DNA of 64,000 nt. Source: Avoscillospira_A sp052117125. Its GTDB lineage: Bacteria; Bacillota; Clostridia; Oscillospirales; Oscillospiraceae. The position numbers and the translations under genes were made by a program. Numbering within the stretch: the stretch's first letter is position 1; each line of letters opens with the position of its first letter. Below, one piece after another: positions 50,089 to 58,214 of this stretch. The notes under the pieces are model-generated. The model was not told the DNA's origin and did not search any database. It saw only the letters and a program-made list of their open reading frames with translations. The stretch lies in the NCBI RefSeq assembly GCF_052117125.1, contig NZ_JBQKJT010000003.1:124001-188000 (forward strand), given 5' to 3'.

Positions 50089-50586
50089 ATGATTGATACG
50101 ATTCTGTTAAATCTCCCGGTAATTTTTTTCCTGCTGGTGTTTTTGGGTCTCCTTGTGTTTTGCGTCTGGTATCTCAAAGCCTTTTATGCAGGGCGCGCTG
50201 AAAAGCAGAAAACGGCAGAGGCCCAGCGGATACGGCATGGCGGCGAAAGTGTGTTGGAGTGGTCCGAACCATATGCCCAGGGTGACCCCGACCGTGAATT
50301 TGGGCGATTGGTTGTTCTGATTCCAAAACGGCTCGGAGGCGATGCGGCCCGCTTTTACGAAAAAGGCGTGGTGCTGGACGCCAAGCGGCTGCCCTATTCG
50401 CAGCTGAAAGACGTGGTCTTGATGGAGGCGGAAGATACCATGACGATTAAGGACGCCATCAAGGATTCCGGCGTGTTGTGGCTTTATCCAAAAAAGGGAA
50501 GCGCCATTGCGCTGCGCGGCCTGAACTATCAGTTCGATAATACGGTCATGGAAGCCATCAAAAACGGCCTGGGATTTCGCTCCTGA
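50089..50586 (+). CDS. Small membrane protein with PH-like cytoplasmic domain, unknown function
   Basis: The 165-residue protein has one N-terminal membrane helix (LPVIFFLLVFLGLLVFCVWY) and a soluble domain with AARFYEKGVVLDAKRLPYSQ, LKDVVLMEA and VLWLYPKKGSAIALRGL, the alternating pattern of bacterial PH-like domains. I do not recognise a specific family. GGAAGGGA precedes the ATG. Base composition is slightly more AT-rich than its neighbours. Confidence 0.7.
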   Translation: MIDTILLNLPVIFFLLVFLGLLVFCVWYLKAFYAGRAEKQKTAEAQRIRHGGESVLEWSEPYAQGDPDREFGRLVVLIPKRLGGDAARFYEKGVVLDAKRLPYSQLKDVVLMEAEDTMTIKDAIKDSGVLWLYPKKGSAIALRGLNYQFDNTVMEAIKNGLGFRS

Positions 50587-50606
50587 GCGCCGGACCACAG
50601 ACAGGA

Positions 50607-50643
50607 AAACACGCTCAGTTCCAAACGGAACTGGGCGTGTTTT
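50607..50643. terminator. Bidirectional terminator between convergent genes
   Basis: AAACACGCTCAGTTCC pairs with GGAACTGGGCGTGTTT around AAAC. Confidence 0.85.
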
Positions 50644-50663
50644 GCCTGATAACAGGTAATAGT

Positions 50664-51965
50664 TCAAACTTTTTGCACAGCTGTGACGGCGTCCCGTACC
50701 CATGGCCCCATCCGGAAGACCGACAGCATACAGCCCATAAGCAGGGCGTTGAACACCAAAGCTGTGCCGCCGTAGGACACAAACGGGAAGGAAATGGCGC
50801 CAAACAATCCATATCCCAGGTTGGTAACGCCGTAGGACAGCACTTGCAACACAAACGTGGTGCTGACTGCCAGAACCAACAGCTTTCCGAGCATGCTCTG
50901 CTGACGCAGACCGCGGCGTATACAGAAGATACACAGTCCTACAGACAACAGCATCAGCACCAGAAACGGCCCCAGACCAAAGTGGTGGATACCGTAGAGC
51001 AAGGAGTAATCCGTTTCCAGATTGGGGATGGTGGAAAGGTCTCCGCTTCCCTCGCCCCAAAAAGCAGCCTGGGCGATGAGTTCCCGCACTTGATTATTGA
51101 GATGGCCGTCCAGATCGATACGGAAGCTGCGGAACTGCAAATTTTCCGAGGAGAGCAAAGTGACCAGAAATACGCCGCAACACATCAACGGGGGAATCAG
51201 CGCCAGGGCCAGTCCGCGGACCCGGCGCACCTGAAACCAGCCCTGCCAGATGGCTGTGTACAGCAGTAATACACTGGTGATAGTATAGAGCAGAAAACCG
51301 AAAATGGTGGGAATCCAAAGCAGAATCCCCGCAAAGGGCAGATAGGCCAGCCCACAGTAAACGATACCCAACATGCCCCGGTTCCGCATCCGGTATACGA
51401 ACAGTCCGTAGGCCATGGGGAAAATCAGCGCTAGATTTCCCAGCATGATGTTGAACGGGGGCAGCGACAAAACCGCAAAGCCATGCCCTGCCAGTTCAAC
51501 ATTTAATATAATATTGGCGCGGAATAAGGCCAGCAGAGAAAGCGCCAGCACCAGACCATAGACCTTACCGGCATGACGGCCCAGCAGGGAAGTGTCCATA
51601 AAATAACCGAGGAAAAACGCGGCAGCAGCGATACCATAGGGGAGTGCCCATATGGCGTCCGGTGACAGCACGGATTGCAGAACCAGCCCCACGGCCAGGA
51701 GCACCAGGATTACAAACATGGGAAGCCAGGGCGTTTGCGGGCGATGGGTCTGATTCAGGGCTTGTCCCACCATTTGGGCGTCACCCATCTGGGCCACCGC
51801 CATCCGGGCGGCCTCGTCTGCATCGTGGCCCTGCTCCAGATAGGCGTCCTGCTGGTCACAGAGGTGCTGTTCCAACTCTTGCGCTACGACGTGCCGCACC
51901 CGTTTCCAGCGGATTTGCTGCGACACCTGCTGACAGTATTCGGTGAAGTGCTCATTGGAAGGCAT
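50664..51965 (-). CDS. FtsW/RodA/SpoVE-family (SEDS) membrane protein with N-terminal permease-prefix domain
   Basis: The 433-residue protein starts with a ~75-residue soluble domain (RHVVAQELEQHLCDQQDAYL, EAARMAVAQMGDAQMVGQAL) like the prefix found on permeases encoded next to PadR regulators. About ten membrane helices follow, with SEDS-like segments DYSLLYGIHHFGLGPFLVLM and ISFPFVSYGGTALVFNALLM. SEDS proteins polymerise peptidoglycan glycan strands; this one has no partner penicillin-binding protein nearby. Its start overlaps the padR stop by 14 bases, so its expression is tied to PadR. Confidence 0.85.
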   Translation of the reverse strand: MPSNEHFTEYCQQVSQQIRWKRVRHVVAQELEQHLCDQQDAYLEQGHDADEAARMAVAQMGDAQMVGQALNQTHRPQTPWLPMFVILVLLAVGLVLQSVLSPDAIWALPYGIAAAAFFLGYFMDTSLLGRHAGKVYGLVLALSLLALFRANIILNVELAGHGFAVLSLPPFNIMLGNLALIFPMAYGLFVYRMRNRGMLGIVYCGLAYLPFAGILLWIPTIFGFLLYTITSVLLLYTAIWQGWFQVRRVRGLALALIPPLMCCGVFLVTLLSSENLQFRSFRIDLDGHLNNQVRELIAQAAFWGEGSGDLSTIPNLETDYSLLYGIHHFGLGPFLVLMLLSVGLCIFCIRRGLRQQSMLGKLLVLAVSTTFVLQVLSYGVTNLGYGLFGAISFPFVSYGGTALVFNALLMGCMLSVFRMGPWVRDAVTAVQKV

Positions 51966-52353
51966 GGACGCTGTCCCCTTTCAGAATCTTTTCCACGGCA
52001 TCTACAAAGCGGGTCCATTCCCGCTGCTTTTCCTGAAGCCGCTCTCGTCCGGCCTCTGTCAGATGGTAATACTTGCGAATGCGCTCCTGCGGCGCCCGCT
52101 GTTCGTAGGAGGATACCAACCCCTGCTTTTCCAGGGTGTGCAGAATGGGATAGAGCGTCCCGGCTTTGAAATCAAAGGTGTGATTGGAACGCTGAGCCAG
52201 CGTTCCAATCATCTCATAGCCATATATATCCCGTTCCTCCAGCAGCTTGAGAATCAATGTGGTGGTCCTGCCCCTGATAACACAAAGCTGCCCAGCTCCG
52301 AACGAGGAGCTGAGCAGCTTGTATCGTCTGTTGCTGGAAAGAGGAGGAGACAT
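51952..52353 (-). CDS. PadR-family transcriptional regulator
   Basis: The 133-residue protein has the PadR winged helix: RTTTLILKLLEERDIYGYEM, FKAGTLYPILHTLEKQGLV and RKYYHLTEAGRERLQEKQRE. The family usually represses transporters or membrane proteins in response to small molecules; here the overlapping SEDS gene is the obvious target. The only ATG in frame overlaps the cutC stop (TGATG) and gives an unusual 24-residue N-terminal extension; the codons for helix 1 begin after a terminator-like hairpin. The start is therefore uncertain. Confidence 0.87.
   Translation of the reverse strand: MSPPLSSNRRYKLLSSSFGAGQLCVIRGRTTTLILKLLEERDIYGYEMIGTLAQRSNHTFDFKAGTLYPILHTLEKQGLVSSYEQRAPQERIRKYYHLTEAGRERLQEKQREWTRFVDAVEKILKGDSVHAFQ
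52285..52320 (-). terminator. Terminator-like hairpin at the cutC/padR junction
   Basis: On the minus strand AAGCTGCTCAGCTCC pairs with GGAGCTGGGCAGCTT, followed by TGTGTT. It lies inside the 5' end of the padR frame and could partly end cutC transcription or regulate padR. Confidence 0.5.
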
Positions 52354-53102
52354 CAGCCCAGACGGCTGACCATCCCACCGATGTAGTCACTGTCAATGAC
52401 ATTGAAGCGGTCCTCCGGCGGATACAGGGCGCCGCCGTAGTAAATGGCCCGGTTGTTGCAGACCGACGTATCCGAACAGGGTCGATGGGCCGCCAGATGA
52501 ATCTGATCGCAGCCGGTCTCGGCAATGATGCGGTCCATGTTACGGGCCGTAATACCGGCTCCGGGCAGAATCTGGATGCGACCCTTGGCGTAGGCAATCA
52601 TCTCCCGGACGGTGTCGGTACCCATGGAGACGTCAGGCTCCTGCCCGCTGGTCAGTACACGGGTGATTCCCAGATCAATCAGTTCGTCGAGGACGGCTTT
52701 CCAATCCGCCACCACATCGATTGCCCGGTGGAACACCGTTTCCTTACCGGCATCTTGGGCCATCTGGGCCAGGATTTTAGTGCGTTCCCGATCCAGGGTA
52801 CCATCCTGGTGCAGGAAGCCGAAGACCAAACCATCGGTGCCGTTGGCCAGCAGCAGCTTGGCATCTTCGATGGCTGTGGCAAACTCGGCGTCGGTGTAAC
52901 AAAAACCGCCTTCCCGGGGACGCACCATGGTCATGATCTTCATATTGGTCTCCCGCTTGGCCACCAACAGCTCACCAATGGTGGGCGTCAGACCGCCATG
53001 AAACAGGTTGCTGTTCAATTCCACGCGGTGTGCGCCTGCTTTGTGTGCCTGAATGACATCATCGGCGCTGCCGCAGCATACTTCCAAAATTACCTTACTC
53101 AT
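52353..53102 (-). CDS. cutC: CutC family protein
   Basis: The 249-residue TIM-barrel protein carries ILEVCCGSADDVIQAHKAGA, RVELNSNLFHGGLTPTIGEL, MVRPREGGFCYTDAEF and FHRAIDV, all typical of CutC. It was named for copper homeostasis in E. coli, but its biochemical role is not settled. The start at 53102 is at MSKVILEV, with AGGTGA upstream. It is first of a cutC-padR-SEDS cluster with overlapping genes. Confidence 0.93.
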   Translation of the reverse strand: MSKVILEVCCGSADDVIQAHKAGAHRVELNSNLFHGGLTPTIGELLVAKRETNMKIMTMVRPREGGFCYTDAEFATAIEDAKLLLANGTDGLVFGFLHQDGTLDRERTKILAQMAQDAGKETVFHRAIDVVADWKAVLDELIDLGITRVLTSGQEPDVSMGTDTVREMIAYAKGRIQILPGAGITARNMDRIIAETGCDQIHLAAHRPCSDTSVCNNRAIYYGGALYPPEDRFNVIDSDYIGGMVSRLG

Positions 53103-53183
53103 TGTTTCATCACCTATTATCATCAATCTTGCATGTTGTAACCGGTCAAAGGGCCGGTCGTAGAACTGCACGAGTGCACTGGT

Positions 53184-54362
53184 TTACCGCTCCATGGCAA
53201 TCTGCTGGAGCTGCTGTTCCACCGCCATGGAAATCAGCCCATAGAGACCGGCTTCCTGCCGCAGGGAAGAGGAGACCACCTCCACCGGGTCAAAGGCTTC
53301 CCGCTGCACCGCTTGATTGAGCAGGGGAAGCAGCTGGGATTCAAAGACCAGATAATCTCCGCCGAAGACAACGCGCTCACAGTTGAGCAGCGACAGGGCG
53401 GTAATCAGAATCTCGCCCAGTGCCCGACCGATATCCTCCACCAGGGTGTGCAGAAAGGCGTCTCCATTGCGCCACAGCTGGACCACCTGCTGAAAATCCC
53501 AGCGCTCCATGGGTGTGCGGAAAGCGGCACGGGTGGCAGGGGGGGCCTCCATACGAATGCGATCCATCAGCGAGGGAATTTCCACCTGCGTTCGCAGGGG
53601 CGTGTTGAGACGGCCCACGCGAACGCGGGCAATTTCGCCGGCGCTGCCGCGACTGCCGGTATAGAGATTGCCTTCCAAAATCATACCCATACCGATGCCC
53701 ATACCGCAGCCCATAAACAACAGGTTGGATACGCGCTGTCCGGCGCCCTGATAGTATTCTCCCACGGTGGCCGCGTTGATGTCGTTGACCCACAGGACAT
53801 GGGTCTGGAACTGGTGCTCCAAATCGTCGATCAGACGGCGGACATCCCAATTTTCAAACTCAGGGTTCAGGAGGAACTGTTCGTCCAAACCGCTGAAAGC
53901 GCCGGGAGAGGAGAGGGCGATCATGGCCAGATGGCCCGGCGGCACATTGCCCAGACGCAGCAGGGTGGAAATGGCGGCAATGGACTGCTGTAGCCGTTCC
54001 GCATAGGGCGCACTGTCGCGGACTGTGAGAACTTGCCGGTACAGTTGGCAGCCGTTGAGATCGCTCAGAGCAAAAATGGGCTGCTCCAATCCCAGCTCCG
54101 CGGCAATAAAAAAGCAATACGCCCCATGGAGCTGCAACAGCACGGGTCTGCGGCCCCCAACCCGCTGGGCATTGGCGGTGCCGACCTCCTGGAGCACACC
54201 GCACTGGAGCAGAGGCGCGATATTTTCAGAGACCGTGGAGCGGCTCAGCTCCAGACGGCGGGCCAGTTCGGCCCTGGAAATGGTGCCGCTCTGCTGAATC
54301 AGCTGTAAGATCGCCAGACGGCTATGGGCGCGCAATGCGGCATTGGTATCATTTTTTTCCAT
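53184..54362 (-). CDS. ROK-family transcriptional repressor (NagC/XylR type)
   Basis: The 392-residue protein has an N-terminal helix-turn-helix (~10-70; SRAELARRLELSRSTVSENI) and a ROK sugar-sensor domain (~85-392; FFIAAELGLEQPIFALSDLN, VLWVNDINAATVGEY, GCGMGIGMGMILEGNLYTGS, NCERVVFGGDYLV). The usual Cys-rich zinc motif of ROK proteins is missing. It should release the divergent ABC/fucosidase operon when it binds a sugar. GGGAG five bases upstream fixes the start. The intergenic region carries two palindromes over the ABC promoter. Confidence 0.92.
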   Translation of the reverse strand: MEKNDTNAALRAHSRLAILQLIQQSGTISRAELARRLELSRSTVSENIAPLLQCGVLQEVGTANAQRVGGRRPVLLQLHGAYCFFIAAELGLEQPIFALSDLNGCQLYRQVLTVRDSAPYAERLQQSIAAISTLLRLGNVPPGHLAMIALSSPGAFSGLDEQFLLNPEFENWDVRRLIDDLEHQFQTHVLWVNDINAATVGEYYQGAGQRVSNLLFMGCGMGIGMGMILEGNLYTGSRGSAGEIARVRVGRLNTPLRTQVEIPSLMDRIRMEAPPATRAAFRTPMERWDFQQVVQLWRNGDAFLHTLVEDIGRALGEILITALSLLNCERVVFGGDYLVFESQLLPLLNQAVQREAFDPVEVVSSSLRQEAGLYGLISMAVEQQLQQIAMER

Positions 54363-54429
54363 ATGCTCTCCCTTTTTTACACACGGCCGCCTGCATGGCA
54401 GAACGACAGTTTGTTCTAGCACCGAATAT

Positions 54430-54458
54430 ACTATACCATGTAATGAAAAAATATTCAA
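54430..54458 (-). promoter_or_regulatory. Promoter of the ROK repressor gene
   Basis: On the minus strand TTGAAT and TATAGT are spaced by 17 bases. Confidence 0.55.
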
Positions 54459-54511
54459 TTCCAATTCAAAATTTTTTGTGAAAAAAGAAAAAAATCCATA
54501 AAATCTTGGTG

Positions 54512-54559
54512 TTGACATTTGTCAAACATCGTGATAAATTTAGTGAAGTAAACTGAATT
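54512..54559 (+). promoter_or_regulatory. ABC/fucosidase operon promoter with two candidate operators
   Basis: TTGACA and TAAATT are spaced by 17 bases. The -35 is half of a perfect palindrome TTGACA-TT-TGTCAA (54512-54525). A second inverted repeat, AATTTAGT-N7-ACTGAATT (54537-54559, one mismatch), covers the -10 and start site. The second resembles the TTAGT...ACTAA pattern of ROK-type operators. Confidence 0.7.
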
Positions 54560-54640
54560 ATGTTCGGACTCGGTACAAACTAACCATGGATACCCCGATG
54601 CATAATTCACAGATGTACTAGAAAGTGAGGGCTTTACATC

Positions 54641-56227
54641 ATGAACAAAAGGATTCCCGCTCTTGTACTGGCTGCGGTTATGGCCATGTCCGCTGCCGGC
54701 TGCGGCAGCAAATCTGCCGCAGACACCACGACCAACACGGACGCCACGGCCAATACAGACGCCGCACAGAATACGGCAACTGCCGCCGACAATGACCTGG
54801 TGATTGCGTTCAACACCGACGTTCAGAGTTTGGATCCCCACAATACCACGGATACGCTTTCCATTTCGATCAGCAACACCATGTATGAAAGCCTGATTAC
54901 GTTCGACGAAAATCAGAACATTGTACCGCTGCTGGCCGAAAGCTTTAAGGCGGAGGATGACAACCTGACCTATACCTTCACCCTGCGCAAGGGCATCAAG
55001 TTCAGCGATGGGACCGACCTCAACGCCGACGCGGTCATCGCCAACTATGAGCGCTGCCTGGCCGACACCACGCTGCGTCAGAACAGCAACGTCAAGAAGT
55101 GGGAGTCCGTGACCAAGGTAGACGACTACACTGTGGCGATTAAGCTGCTGACCCCCGATTCCTCGTTCCTCAACCGCTTCACCCAGTTTGATATGATCAG
55201 CCCCACCGCCCTGGCAAACGGCGTCGATCTGAACAAGGAGAGCGCCGGTACCGGCCAGTATGTGTTCAAGGAGCATGTGGAGGGCGACCATGTGACCGTC
55301 GTTCCCAACACCGAGTACTGGGGCACCAAGGCCACCGTGGACAGCCTGACCTTCCGCGCTGTTCCCGAAGACGGCAGCCGCATTGCTATGCTGCAGACCG
55401 GCGAGGCTGACTTCATCCATCCCATGCCCGTCATCCAGGCCCAGGAGATGGATGGCCAGGACGGCATTGTGGTGGAGAGAACGCCGTCCAATATCATGCG
55501 CTATGTGACGCTGAATACCACGGTGCCGGAGCTGTCCGACAAGCGGGTCCGTCAGGCTATGAACTACGCCATCGACAAGCAGGCCTATGCCCAGGTGGTG
55601 TTCAACGGCTACTGCGAGGAGGTTCTCTCCTGCTTCCCCTCCACGGTGTCCTATTATGCTGAGCAGACGCCCTATACCTACGACCTGGAAAAGGCCAAGG
55701 AGCTGATGACCGAGGCCGGCTATCCCGACGGTTTCTCTCTCACCCTGTGGGGCGACAATATGACCATTGAGCAGACCGGTATGCAGTTCATTGCCCAGCA
55801 GCTGGGTCAGATCGGCATTCAGGTTGAGGTGGTTCCCATGGAGCCCACCACCCTCAGCGAAATGATCTATATGCCTGAGGAGGAAAACGACGTCCAGATG
55901 TGGTACGTCAACTGGTCCGCCGGTTCCTTTGACGCCGACGGCTCCATGCGTTCTATCCTGCACAGCGACAATGTGCCGCCCACCAGTGCCAACACCGCGT
56001 TCTTCCGCAATGAGGAGTTTGATACGCTGATCGATAACGCCAAGCTGACCACCGATACCCAGGAGCTGACGGACCTGTATGCCCAGGCTCAGGCCATCGT
56101 GTGGGACGAGTGCCCCTGGCTGTTCTTGGGCAATGATGATCTGGTGTTTGCCCACCAGTCCTATGTGAACGGCATCGTAATGGCTCCCGACGGCTCCCTG
56201 GATGTGACCAACGCCACACTGTCCTGA
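54641..56227 (+). CDS. ABC transporter substrate-binding lipoprotein (DppA/OppA type, SBP_bac_5)
   Basis: The 528-residue protein has a lipoprotein signal ending AAGC (Cys21), a Thr/Asp/Ala linker, and a family 5 binding domain with VIAFNTDVQSLDPHNTTDTL, KGIKFSDGTDLNADAVI, NTEYWGTKATVDSLTF and RQAMNYAIDKQAYAQVVFNG. This family binds peptides but also oligosaccharides and other ligands. It captures the ligand outside the cell for the permeases encoded downstream. First gene of the operon; a terminator after it should leave it more highly expressed than the permease genes. Confidence 0.95.
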   Translation: MNKRIPALVLAAVMAMSAAGCGSKSAADTTTNTDATANTDAAQNTATAADNDLVIAFNTDVQSLDPHNTTDTLSISISNTMYESLITFDENQNIVPLLAESFKAEDDNLTYTFTLRKGIKFSDGTDLNADAVIANYERCLADTTLRQNSNVKKWESVTKVDDYTVAIKLLTPDSSFLNRFTQFDMISPTALANGVDLNKESAGTGQYVFKEHVEGDHVTVVPNTEYWGTKATVDSLTFRAVPEDGSRIAMLQTGEADFIHPMPVIQAQEMDGQDGIVVERTPSNIMRYVTLNTTVPELSDKRVRQAMNYAIDKQAYAQVVFNGYCEEVLSCFPSTVSYYAEQTPYTYDLEKAKELMTEAGYPDGFSLTLWGDNMTIEQTGMQFIAQQLGQIGIQVEVVPMEPTTLSEMIYMPEEENDVQMWYVNWSAGSFDADGSMRSILHSDNVPPTSANTAFFRNEEFDTLIDNAKLTTDTQELTDLYAQAQAIVWDECPWLFLGNDDLVFAHQSYVNGIVMAPDGSLDVTNATLS

Positions 56228-56266
56228 GAAAAAACGCGCAGCCGATTGGCCTGTGAAGATATCCGG

Positions 56267-56301
56267 AATCCGGCAGCAGCGGCGCTGCTGCCGGATTTTT
56301 T
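56267..56301 (+). terminator. Internal terminator between binding-protein and permease genes
   Basis: AATCCGGCAGCAGC pairs perfectly with GCTGCTGCCGGATT around GGC, followed by T residues. Likely partial, since the next gene has only a ribosome binding site and no evident promoter. Confidence 0.85.
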
Positions 56302-56355
56302 AAACAATACTCTCCGGGCATGCTGCCCGCACACTCTACAAAGGAGGCGACACGC

Positions 56356-57276
56356 TTGGGCCGTTATGTTGTCAAGCGCATTCTCAGCGTCATACCACTG
56401 CTGTTGGTGATCTCAATTCTGATTTTTGCGTTTATCCATTTGATCCCCGGCGACCCGGTTCGCAAAATGCTGCCCAAAGAGGCGACCAACGAAGAATACC
56501 TGGCTCTGAAAGAGGAGCTGGGTCTCAATGAACCGCTGCCGGTCCAGTATCTCGATTATATGAAGGGCATTTTTCAGGGCGACTTCGGCGATTCCTATAA
56601 AAATGGCCTGCCTATCCGTGAGATTCTGCCCGACCGCATGGTTGCCACGCTGAAACTGACCTTTGCCGGCATTGTATGGGCTGTGGTGCTGGGAACCTTG
56701 ATCGGTATTCTCTCGGCGGTCAAACGAGGAAAATTCCTGGACTATTTGGGCATGGTCATTGCCACCTCCGGTATTTCGGTCCCGTCGTTCTGGCTGGGCC
56801 TGATTCTGATACAGATATTTGCCGTGGAATTGGGATGGCTGCCAACCGGCCAGTTGGACAGCTGGAAGGGCTATATTCTGCCGTCCCTGACGCTCGGCTG
56901 TTCCATTATGGGCACATTGGCCCGCTATTCTCGTTCCTCCATGCTGGAGACGCTGCAGGATGACTACGTCCGCACGGCCCGGGCCAAGGGCCAGCGGGAA
57001 TCCCTGGTGGTGCTGCGCCATGCATTCCGCAATTCCCTGGTGCAGGTGGTCACTGTGGTGGGCCTTCAGATCGGTGGTCTGCTGGCCGGTTCGGTGCTGG
57101 TGGAGACCGTATTCTCCATTCCCGGCCTGGGCCGGCTCATGGTGGATTCCATCGAGTTCCGTGATTATAAGGTGATTCAAGCGCTGCTGATGTTCTTCGC
57201 GGTGGAGTATATTACCATCAATCTCATCGTGGACCTGCTCTACGGCGTACTGAACCCCAAGATCCGCTATGATTAA
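56356..57276 (+). CDS. ABC transporter permease (DppB type)
   Basis: The 306-residue inner-membrane permease starts with GRYVVKRILSVIPLLLVISI and the DppB hallmark FIHLIPGDPVRKMLP. About six membrane helices and the EAA-type loop (RTARAKGQRESLVVLRHAFR) follow. The TTG at 56356 is the start, because AAGGAGG lies eight bases before it and the upstream frame has no ribosome binding site. Pairs with the DppC-type permease 20 bases downstream. Confidence 0.93.
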   Translation: MGRYVVKRILSVIPLLLVISILIFAFIHLIPGDPVRKMLPKEATNEEYLALKEELGLNEPLPVQYLDYMKGIFQGDFGDSYKNGLPIREILPDRMVATLKLTFAGIVWAVVLGTLIGILSAVKRGKFLDYLGMVIATSGISVPSFWLGLILIQIFAVELGWLPTGQLDSWKGYILPSLTLGCSIMGTLARYSRSSMLETLQDDYVRTARAKGQRESLVVLRHAFRNSLVQVVTVVGLQIGGLLAGSVLVETVFSIPGLGRLMVDSIEFRDYKVIQALLMFFAVEYITINLIVDLLYGVLNPKIRYD

Positions 57277-57296
57277 CGGAAAGGAGGCGCTTTTTC

Positions 57297-58202
57297 ATGT
57301 CTGAAAACAACCACTCTGTCAACCCTGCGTCCAGCGCGTATATGGACGACCCGGTGCTGCAAAACCGCAGCCGTGCACGGGAGTTTTTCAAAAAGTTCTG
57401 CCAGCGCAAGACGGCAGTCGTTGCAGGATGTTTTATTATTTTGCTGATTGTTCTGGCCATCATCGGACCATCCATTGCCCCCTATGACCCGGACGTGTAC
57501 GATTACAGCAATATGCGTGCCGCGCCCAGTTTACAGCATCTGATGGGCACCGACGAGTTCGGCCGCGATGTGTTCAGCCGCCTGCTGGCCGGTACCAGAC
57601 TGTCGCTGGGCTCCGCTCTGGCGGCGGTGCTGGTGGGCGCGGCTCTGGGTACGATACTGGGCATTCTGGCCGGTTATTACGGCGGCATTCTGGAATCCCT
57701 GGTTATGCGCGGCAGTGACGTGCTGTTTGCCATGCCCGACATTCTCCTCTGTATTGCCATTGTGGCCATCATAGGACCGGGCTTGATCAACGTCATTATT
57801 GCCGTGACCGTCTTTACCATACCATCCTTCGCCCGTGTGATGCGAAGCGCCACGCTGACGGTGCGAGGGAGCCTGCATGTGGAGGTGGCCCGGTCCCTGG
57901 GCTGCCCGGACAGCCGGATTCTGTGGAAGCATATCTTCCCCGGTACGGTGCAGGCCATGATCATCAACTTCACCATGCGTATTGGCTCGGCCATTCTGGC
58001 TGCGTCCTCCCTGAGTTTCCTGGGCTTTGGCGCCGATGTGGGCGCGCCGGAATGGGGTGCCATGCTGTCCTCCGGCCGGAACTTCATCGGCGTGGCAGAC
58101 CATCTGATCCTGTTCCCCGGTCTGCTGATCTTCCTGACGGTGCTGGCGTTCAACCTGTTCGGCGACGGACTCCGCGACACCCTGGACCCCAAGATCAAGT
58201 GA
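57297..58202 (+). CDS. ABC transporter permease (DppC type)
   Basis: The 301-residue permease has the OppC_N region (~30-85), then HLMGTDEFGRDVFSRLLAGT, typical of DppC, and the EAA loop (HVEVARSLGCPDSRILWKHI). Six membrane helices are expected. It completes the translocation pore with the DppB-type protein. AAAGGAGG supports the start. Confidence 0.95.
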   Translation: MSENNHSVNPASSAYMDDPVLQNRSRAREFFKKFCQRKTAVVAGCFIILLIVLAIIGPSIAPYDPDVYDYSNMRAAPSLQHLMGTDEFGRDVFSRLLAGTRLSLGSALAAVLVGAALGTILGILAGYYGGILESLVMRGSDVLFAMPDILLCIAIVAIIGPGLINVIIAVTVFTIPSFARVMRSATLTVRGSLHVEVARSLGCPDSRILWKHIFPGTVQAMIINFTMRIGSAILAASSLSFLGFGADVGAPEWGAMLSSGRNFIGVADHLILFPGLLIFLTVLAFNLFGDGLRDTLDPKIK

Positions 58203-58214
58203 GGTGGATGGACT

